Source: an uncultured bacterium
GTDB lineage: Bacteria; Pseudomonadota; Alphaproteobacteria; Rhodospirillales; Rhodospirillaceae
Length of the DNA stretch: 46,929 nucleotides
Reading direction: 5' to 3'
Assembly (NCBI GenBank): GCA_903888485.1
Contig: CAISTS010000012.1
Coordinates: forward strand, 1-46,929
Below the pieces are notes generated by a model that was given only the letters and a program-made list of their open reading frames with translations, ran no database searches and had not been told where the DNA came from. A program made the position numbers and the translations under genes. Position 1 is the stretch's first letter; each line of letters starts with the position of its first letter. Below are positions 41,565-46,929 of the stretch, piece by piece.

Positions 41565-42464
41565 CTATGCCTGTTTGGCTTCGATGATGCCGCGGCGAAT
41601 GGCGCGCGTGCGAGTGAACATTTTCTCGAGCGCGGCGCCGTCGCCTCTGCGGATATGTTTTTGCATACCGGCTAGATCCTCGGTGAAGCGCTGCAGGATA
41701 TCGAGCACCGCCTCCTTGTTGCTGAGAAAGATGTCGCGCCACATGATCGGGTCCGACGCCGCAACGCGCGTGAAATCGCGAAAGCCGGAAGCCGAGAACT
41801 GAATGACCTCTTGCTTGAGGTCTTCGGCCAGATCCGTGGCGGTGCCCACCACCGTGAAGGCGCACAAGTGCGGCAAATGCGAAGTGATCGCCAACACGCG
41901 GTCGTGGTGGGCGGGTTTCATGGTGTCGACCTTCGCACCCATGCGCTTCCACAGGGTCGCGATTTTCGTGATCGCCTTGGCTGGCGTGCGCGGCAGCGGC
42001 GTCAGTACCGTCCAGCGGCCGTCGAATAATTCGGCGAAACCTGCCTCCGGGCCTGAATGTTCGGTGCCTGCCAACGGATGGCCCGGCACGAACGTCACGC
42101 CCTTGGGAATGTGGGGCGCGACGGCGGCGATGACGTCCTGCTTCACCGAGCCGACATCGGTTACAATAGCGCCCTGCTTCAGATGCGGCGCGATGGCTTT
42201 GGCGATGGCGCCGTTGGTGCTGATGGGCGTGGCGATGACAACAAGGTCTGCGCCCTTCACGGCTTTGCCAGCGTCGGCCGTTGCTTCATCGACGATCTTG
42301 CGCTTGAGGGCCGTCTTGCGGTGCGCGGCGCTTTTGTCGCAGGCGATGATCGAGCCCACGACGCCCGCGCGGCGCATCGCGAGCGCCATCGACGAGCCGA
42401 TGTGCCCGATCCCGATGAAAGCCGCGCGTTCGAACATCACGCCGGTATCGTGTTTTTTAGCCAC
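41565..42464 (-). CDS. tyrC: Prephenate/cyclohexadienyl dehydrogenase
   Basis: 299 residues. The NAD(P) site is AFIGIGHIGSSMALAMRRAG. TDVGSVKQDV and FVPGHPLAGTEHSGPE are the catalytic and substrate segments of prephenate/arogenate dehydrogenases. It makes tyrosine precursors. ATG 42464 overlaps the hisC 3' end by 8 nt; an in-frame ATG nine codons later is possible. The pairing with hisC is common in alphaproteobacteria. Confidence 0.92.
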   Translation of the reverse strand: MAKKHDTGVMFERAAFIGIGHIGSSMALAMRRAGVVGSIIACDKSAAHRKTALKRKIVDEATADAGKAVKGADLVVIATPISTNGAIAKAIAPHLKQGAIVTDVGSVKQDVIAAVAPHIPKGVTFVPGHPLAGTEHSGPEAGFAELFDGRWTVLTPLPRTPAKAITKIATLWKRMGAKVDTMKPAHHDRVLAITSHLPHLCAFTVVGTATDLAEDLKQEVIQFSASGFRDFTRVAASDPIMWRDIFLSNKEAVLDILQRFTEDLAGMQKHIRRGDGAALEKMFTRTRAIRRGIIEAKQA

Positions 42465-43557
42465 TCTTGCCCTCCATGAACGCGACCAGCGCGTCGAGCA
42501 CGGCGTTCATCTCGGCGTCGTCGCCGATGGTGATCCGCAAGTGATTTGGCAAACCGTAAGGATCGACGCGCCGCACGATGATGCCGCGCGACTGCAGAAA
42601 AGCGTCGGCCTCGGCGGCGGTGCGCCCTGGTGTGGTCGGGAATTCCGGCAACACGAAATTCGCGGTGGTGTCGGCAACGTTGAGGCCGAGGCCCCGTAGG
42701 CGCTGCAAGAGGATCGGCTTCCACTTGGCGTTATGGGCGCGGGCGCGGGCCACGTGCGACTGGTCGCGCACGGCGGCGATGCCGGCCATCTGCGCGGGCT
42801 TGGCGACATTGAACGGCGCGCGCAGTCGTTCCATGGCGTCGATGATCGCCGCCGGGCCGGTGGCCCAACCGAGGCGCAGCGCAGCCAAGCCATAAATCTT
42901 GGAGAACGTGCGCGTCGCGATGGTGTTGTTCGTCGTGCTGGCAAGTTCGAGACCGCTGTCGTAGTCGGGCGCGTCGGCGAACTCGGCGTAGGCGCCGTCG
43001 ATGACGAGCACGATATTTTCACGCAAGCCCGCCCGCAGGCGTTCGAGTTCGGCCTTCGGCAGATACGTGCCGGTCGGATTGTTGGGGTTGGCCAGGAACA
43101 CGAGCTTGGTCGCCGGCGTCACCGCGGCCAGGATCGCATCGACGTCGGCCGTCAGGTTCTTCTCCCTCACCGCGACCGGCGTCGCGCCAACGCCCTTGGC
43201 GTAGATCGCGAAGATCGAGAATCCGTATTGCGTATGGATGATCTCGTCACCCGGCCCGGCGTAGGCGCGCGCGACCAGCGCGAACATCTCGTCCGAGCCG
43301 CAGCCGCAGATGACACGCGCCGGGTCGAGACCATGGACCTCGGCAATGGCGGTGCGCAGTTCGAGGGAATCTCCAGCCGGATAGCGCTCGAGCTGCGCGG
43401 CCACCTGGGCATAGGCCGCTCCGGCGAGCGGGCTCGGCCCCAGGGCCGCCTCGTTCGACGACAGCTTCATCACTCGGCCCATCCCTTTGATCTGGGATTT
43501 GCCGGCCTGGTAAAGCGGTATGCTCAAGACCCCTGGGCGGGGTTCTGGCGGGGCCAT
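42457..43557 (-). CDS. hisC: Histidinol-phosphate/aromatic aminotransferase
   Basis: 366 residues, class I/II PLP aminotransferase. The PLP lysine is in [17 protein letters not shown], and [20 protein letters not shown] and [14 protein letters not shown] give the cofactor pocket. Because it is coupled to tyrC and lies apart from other his genes here, it may work in tyrosine/phenylalanine synthesis, in histidine synthesis, or both. It is divergent from metX with a 131-nt gap. Confidence 0.92.
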   Translation of the reverse strand: MAPPEPRPGVLSIPLYQAGKSQIKGMGRVMKLSSNEAALGPSPLAGAAYAQVAAQLERYPAGDSLELRTAIAEVHGLDPARVICGCGSDEMFALVARAYAGPGDEIIHTQYGFSIFAIYAKGVGATPVAVREKNLTADVDAILAAVTPATKLVFLANPNNPTGTYLPKAELERLRAGLRENIVLVIDGAYAEFADAPDYDSGLELASTTNNTIATRTFSKIYGLAALRLGWATGPAAIIDAMERLRAPFNVAKPAQMAGIAAVRDQSHVARARAHNAKWKPILLQRLRGLGLNVADTTANFVLPEFPTTPGRTAAEADAFLQSRGIIVRRVDPYGLPNHLRITIGDDAEMNAVLDALVAFMEGKSG

Positions 43558-43688
43558 GGCCTAGCGCCTATCTGTTTCATCTCACCGGCGGCCTCGGGCC
43601 ACCCCAACGGACCCCCGTCATAGTTGCCCGAAGCACCAAAATCAAAGAAAACATTGACATATCTGCCTTGCTTGGGTGTTTTGACCCC

Positions 43689-44870
43689 ATGACTACCCTT
43701 GGATTTGTGACCCAGCCGGCGCCACCCGCCGCAGCGCCCAGCCTCATCCTCACCCTGAAGGACCCTTTGGTCCTGCAGTCGGGCGTGACGTTGTCGCCGG
43801 TCACCGTGGCTTACCAGACGTACGGCACGCTGAACGCCGCCCGCTCCAACTGCGTGCTGCTCTGCCATGCCCTAACGATGGACCAGTATGTGGTCGGCGT
43901 TCATCCGACGACGGGCAAGGCGGGTTGGTGGGACTACCTTGTAGGTCCCGGCAAGGTCATCGATACCGAACGCTTCTTCGTGGTCTGCGCCAATGTGCTG
44001 GGCGGCTGCATGGGCTCGACGGGCCCTAAGGAAATCAACCCCGCGACCGGCAAGCCTTGGGGCCTCGACTTCCCGGTCATCACCATCCGCGACATGGTTG
44101 CCTCACAGGCCAAGCTTCTGGACCATCTGGGCATCGAGAAAGTCTTCAGCGTCATCGGCGGGTCCATGGGCGCGATGCAGGTCATGGAATGGGCGGTGCG
44201 TTATCCGCACCGTGTGGCCTCGGCGATTCCCGTCGCCGGCTCCTATCGCCATTCGGCGCAGAACATCGCCTTTCACGAAGTCGGCCGCCAAGCGATCATG
44301 GCCGATCCCGAGTGGGCCCACGGCAATTACCTCGAAGAGCAGCGCAATCCCAAACGCGGCCTCGCCGTCGCGCGCATGGCCGCGCATATCACGTATCTTT
44401 CGGAAACCGCGCTTCAGAACAAATTCGGCCGCCGCCTGCAGGACCGCGAGGCGCTGACCTATGGTTTCGATGCCGACTTCCAGGTCGAGAGCTATCTACG
44501 TCATCAAGGCTATACGTTCGTCGACCGCTTCGACGCCAATTCCTATCTCTACATCACCCGCGCCATGGACTACTTCGACCTCGCGCAAGAAAATGACGGC
44601 GTGCTCGCCAATGCCTTCAAGGGCACACCGGTGCGCTTCTGCCTGATCTCCTTCTCCTCCGACTGGCTGTTTCCGACCGAGGAAAGCCGCGCCATCGTGC
44701 GCGCGCTGAACGCCGTGGCCGCCAACGTCAGTTTTGTCGAGGTTGAATCCGATAAGGGGCACGACGCGTTCCTGCTCGACGAGCCCGAGTTCCATCAGAC
44801 TCTGCAAGGCTTCATCGACGGCGTGGCCGAGATCTGCGGCCTGCCGGCGCGCGCCAAGGAGAAGCCGTGA
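43689..44870 (+). CDS. metX: Homoserine O-acetyltransferase
   Basis: 393 residues of the alpha/beta-hydrolase MetX group. The nucleophile Ser is in [15 protein letters not shown], the Asp in SFSSDWLFP and the His in [23 protein letters not shown] and [17 protein letters not shown] are also typical. It acetylates homoserine for methionine synthesis; acyl-CoA choice cannot be read safely. ATG 43689 lacks a clear ribosome site; an in-frame TTG lies seven codons earlier. A TTGACA hexamer at 43654-43659 may be part of its promoter. The 3' end overlaps metW in GTGA. Confidence 0.92.
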   Translation: MTTLGFVTQPAPPAAAPSLILTLKDPLVLQSGVTLSPVTVAYQTYGTLNAARSNCVLLCHALTMDQYVVGVHPTTGKAGWWDYLVGPGKVIDTERFFVVCANVLGGCMGSTGPKEINPATGKPWGLDFPVITIRDMVASQAKLLDHLGIEKVFSVIGGSMGAMQVMEWAVRYPHRVASAIPVAGSYRHSAQNIAFHEVGRQAIMADPEWAHGNYLEEQRNPKRGLAVARMAAHITYLSETALQNKFGRRLQDREALTYGFDADFQVESYLRHQGYTFVDRFDANSYLYITRAMDYFDLAQENDGVLANAFKGTPVRFCLISFSSDWLFPTEESRAIVRALNAVAANVSFVEVESDKGHDAFLLDEPEFHQTLQGFIDGVAEICGLPARAKEKP

Positions 44871-45511
44871 CCGCGCCCGCCCTTCAACCCGCGCACAACA
44901 GCGCGCCACGCATCCGCATCGACCTGCAGCATGTCGCCGACCTTGTGCCGCCAGGCAGCCGCGTGCTCGATGTGGGCTGCGGCGACGGTACGTTGCTGGC
45001 CTACCTGACGCGATTCAAGCACGTCGACGGGCGCGGACTCGAGCTGTCCATGGCGCGCGTACGTGCCGCCGTTTCACAAGGACTGCCGGTGATTCAAGGC
45101 AACCTCGAGACCGATCTTAAGGACTATCCCGCAAACGCTTTCGACTATTCAATTCTGAGTCAAACGCTGCAGGCGACGCACAATCCGCGCGCGGTGATGG
45201 AAGAGCTTCTGCGTATCGGCCGGCGCGCCATCGTCTCGTTCCCCAATTTCGGCCATTGGCGCGTACGCATGTCGGTGATGTTCGGCGGGCGCATGCCGGT
45301 GACCGACATGCTGTCGGACGCCTGGTTCGACACACCCAACATTCATCTTTGTACCGTGCAGGATTTCATCGACCTGTGCCGGCTGATGAACGTGCGCATC
45401 GAAGCGGCCATCGCGCTCAATGCCATGGGCCAACGCCTCGGCTTCGCCGCCACTGACGCGCGCGCCAACTTCTTCAGCGAGCAGGCGTTATTCGTGCTGA
45501 CTCGCGCTTGA
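44867..45511 (+). CDS. metW: Methionine biosynthesis protein MetW
   Basis: 214 residues with a methyltransferase-like fold: [20 protein letters not shown], then [16 protein letters not shown] and [11 protein letters not shown], which are the MetW hallmarks. It is co-encoded with MetX in many proteobacteria and supports homoserine acylation. The GTG start overlaps the metX stop by 4 nt. The 3' end overlaps the convergent methyltransferase gene by 24 nt. Confidence 0.95.
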   Translation: MTAPALQPAHNSAPRIRIDLQHVADLVPPGSRVLDVGCGDGTLLAYLTRFKHVDGRGLELSMARVRAAVSQGLPVIQGNLETDLKDYPANAFDYSILSQTLQATHNPRAVMEELLRIGRRAIVSFPNFGHWRVRMSVMFGGRMPVTDMLSDAWFDTPNIHLCTVQDFIDLCRLMNVRIEAAIALNAMGQRLGFAATDARANFFSEQALFVLTRA

Positions 45512-46246
45512 GGTTATCGACGTCACGCCGTTGCCGGCCGTTTTGACCATCGCCTTGGCCGCGGCGCGCGCCGGAACGCCATCGAAGGGCGCGGCGTAAA
45601 TCTGTTTCTCCGCCTCGACGATGCAGGCGCCGGCGAAGGTCGGGAACCAGCGCGTGCCGGCGTCCTCCAACGTCGTCGCCCATCCGCGGAACAGACGCCA
45701 CCACACCGGCGGCAGAAACAACGCCGTGGTCGCGTGGCGCGGAACGAACAGGTTGTCGCGCAGGAGGCGCGTGATTTGGCCCATGGAATAGGGCCGCCCC
45801 TGCGCAAAGGGCGCATTCTCGGCCCGTGACCAAAGGCCGCGGCGGTTGGTGACAATCACCGTCAGGCGTCCGCCATCAGCCAACACCCGCCAGCATTCGC
45901 GCATGAAGGGCCGCAGCTGCGCACTGCCCTCCAGGCAATGGATCAGCAGGAGCCGGTCCATAGACCGGTCGGGAAACGGGAGCGCGTGCTCCTCGGTCAG
46001 GACCGTCAGATTCGGCTCGCCGTCGGGCCAATGCATCCCGCCCTGCCCCGCTGGCATCGCCGCCAGGACGCGTTCGGCTTCGCCCTGGAATACCCCCAAA
46101 AAGGGCGCGGCAAAGCCGACCCCAAGCAGGCGCATACCGGCCAAGGAGGGCCAAAGTTGGCGCAAACGGCGCACCAGGAGACGCCGGACGATACGCCCCA
46201 GGGGGGTCGCATAGAAGGCTCTCAGATCGGCGATGTCGGTCCACAC
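45488..46246 (-). CDS. SAM-dependent methyltransferase-like protein
   Basis: 252 residues of the methyltransferase type 11 group. The SAM loop is degenerate (RLLGVGFAAPFLG rather than the usual G-x-G-x-G). ALPFPDRSMDRLLLIHCLEG, ECWRVLADGGRLTVIVTNRR and FAQGRPYSMGQITRLL are typical of the family. The start is a GTG at 46246. Its substrate is unknown. Convergent with metW, with which it overlaps by 24 nt. Confidence 0.8.
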   Translation of the reverse strand: MWTDIADLRAFYATPLGRIVRRLLVRRLRQLWPSLAGMRLLGVGFAAPFLGVFQGEAERVLAAMPAGQGGMHWPDGEPNLTVLTEEHALPFPDRSMDRLLLIHCLEGSAQLRPFMRECWRVLADGGRLTVIVTNRRGLWSRAENAPFAQGRPYSMGQITRLLRDNLFVPRHATTALFLPPVWWRLFRGWATTLEDAGTRWFPTFAGACIVEAEKQIYAAPFDGVPARAAAKAMVKTAGNGVTSITSSASQHE

Positions 46247-46335
46247 CCGGCGGTCATATCACAGGGCGCGCGCAGGCTGCAGCCGGAGCGCTGGGCAGAT
46301 CTGGAAATGCAACCCTGGTTTCGTGTAAGCCATTG

Positions 46336-46352
46336 TTTTATTTTGAATAAAA
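46336..46352. repeat. AT-rich inverted repeat in the 46247-46522 gap
   Basis: TTTTATT (46336-46342) and AATAAAA (46346-46352) are perfect inverted copies around TTG, in an AT-rich island between the divergent methyltransferase and prepilin-like genes. It may be promoter or operator DNA. I see no other feature in this 276-nt gap. Confidence 0.35.
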
Positions 46353-46522
46353 TGTTGTTTTACCGACCACAATCGCACACAATCAACCGGCGACGACGGG
46401 GTTAGCGCGTGCGCCTGTTGCGAGGATCGGATAACCTTCGGACCTTGGGGCGAACGGGGCGGGATTTGAGGCATGCCGGGCGGACATCGCCGCTGGTGCA
46501 TGTTGCTGCTGGGGGTCTTTGG

Positions 46523-46870
46523 ATGGGTAAGCGCTTGAGGCCGATGTTGGGATTTACCCTCATCGAGATGGCCATCGTGCTCGTGGTTATGGGCATCCTG
46601 ATATCCGGTGGTCTGCTGGCGGTAGCCCCGGTCATCGAGAACAGCAAGGTCTCCGAAACCAACCAGAAGCTCGACCGTCTCGAGCAGGCGTTGATCGTGC
46701 ACGTCATCCGCAACGGCTGCCTGCCGTGTCCCGCGACGGGCCTCACAGCCAGCTCTGGCACCAATCCCGGCTGGGCGGTGGATGATGCCGCGTGTCCGTC
46801 ATCAGAATATTTGAGACACGGCGGTGTGTTTCGTAACGGAGGCTCTGGCTCATCTGGGGTTTCAGTTTAA
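46523..46870 (+). CDS. Type IV prepilin-like protein, probably truncated
   Basis: 115 residues. A short basic leader (MGKRLRPMLG) precedes the prepilin cleavage and methylation motif G/FTLIEM and the hydrophobic helix AIVLVVMGILISGGLLAVAP. A globular start follows (NGCLPCPATGLTASSGTNPG). From about SSEYLRHGG onward the sequence becomes Gly/Ser-rich and stops abruptly, unlike a pseudopilin C-terminus. A minus-strand coding frame begins at the same spot. GGGGG upstream of ATG 46523 supports the start. Probably the end was replaced by an inserted element. Confidence 0.7.
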   Translation: MGKRLRPMLGFTLIEMAIVLVVMGILISGGLLAVAPVIENSKVSETNQKLDRLEQALIVHVIRNGCLPCPATGLTASSGTNPGWAVDDAACPSSEYLRHGGVFRNGGSGSSGVSV

Positions 46871-46929
46871 GCGGCAGATTTGATGTGCTGCAAGCGTCGT
46901 TGTTCGATGGTTTTGCGTTTGATCTTTTC
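46867..46929 (-). other. Partial minus-strand ORF end, possibly an IS transposase
   Basis: Read from the window edge, 20 codons give EKIKRKTIEQRRLQHIKSAA and then TAA. The charged, Arg/Lys-rich helix looks like the C-terminus of a transposase, but I cannot name the family. It abuts the point where the prepilin gene goes wrong, and a repeated element at a sequence end is common. Low certainty. Confidence 0.35.

Noticed and set aside
43558..43688. Possible SAM-II or other SAM riboswitch before metX
   Set aside because: metX genes in alphaproteobacteria often have one, but I could not find the conserved pseudoknot sequences in this 131-nt gap. Only a 4-bp hairpin near the start codon is visible. 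A covariance-model scan would settle it.

Overview
This window is GC-rich, densely coded bacterial DNA, most likely from an alphaproteobacterium. The placement rests on four things: a LexA box of the alphaproteobacterial type (GTTC-N7-GTTC) in front of an imuA-imuB-dnaE2 cassette; two sites that match the EcfG general-stress promoter (GGAAC-N16/17-CGTT), one of them upstream of an HWE-type histidine kinase; an adjacent metX-metW pair; and a hisC-tyrC pair. I cannot name a genus. I saw no rRNA, tRNA or CRISPR array.

Layout. 1-9.4 kb holds stress and signalling genes: a frameshifted TPR/radical-SAM gene, a zinc metallopeptidase behind an EcfG-like promoter, a hybrid sensor kinase, a Prx5-type peroxiredoxin, a SulP transporter fused to STAS and cyclic-nucleotide-binding domains, and a response regulator with an HWE kinase broken by an amber codon. 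9.4-13.9 kb holds small exported proteins, an exported methyltransferase of the FAM173 type, an ArsR/SRPBCC pair under two palindromic operators, a Sel1-repeat protein, a GST and a crotonase-fold protein. 14.1-19.4 kb is the SOS mutagenesis cassette, followed by a convergent HiPIP gene.

20.2-34.9 kb is one long, tightly overlapped plus-strand operon. It contains a TetR-type regulator, a GT2, the four dTDP-L-rhamnose genes (rfbBDAC), a Wzm/Wzt ABC exporter with a glycan-binding Wzt tail, a zinc-ribbon/double-methyltransferase/coiled-coil protein, a GT2, a GT4, a sugar epimerase and a multi-pass membrane glycosyltransferase that is frameshifted near its end. Together these look like an ABC-transporter-dependent, rhamnose-containing O-antigen or surface polysaccharide pathway. 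A convergent minus-strand group (34.9-40.1 kb) carries a methyltransferase, a methyltransferase-GT2 fusion, a flippase-like membrane protein, two unrecognised membrane proteins and a MarC-family protein.

40.2-46.2 kb is mostly housekeeping: two small membrane proteins, a GST, tyrC, hisC, metX, metW and another methyltransferase. The window ends in a type IV prepilin-like gene. Its 3' end seems to be replaced by other DNA with a minus-strand reading frame that runs off the edge, probably an insertion sequence.

Three otherwise well-conserved genes are interrupted: a 1-nt insertion near 1204, an amber codon at 8507-8509 and a 1-nt deletion near 34550. These are either real gene decay or sequence errors; the raw reads would decide. 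The most interesting untested ideas are the double methyltransferase as an O-antigen chain terminator, the exported SAM-dependent methyltransferase, and the stress-promoter link to the HWE kinase.
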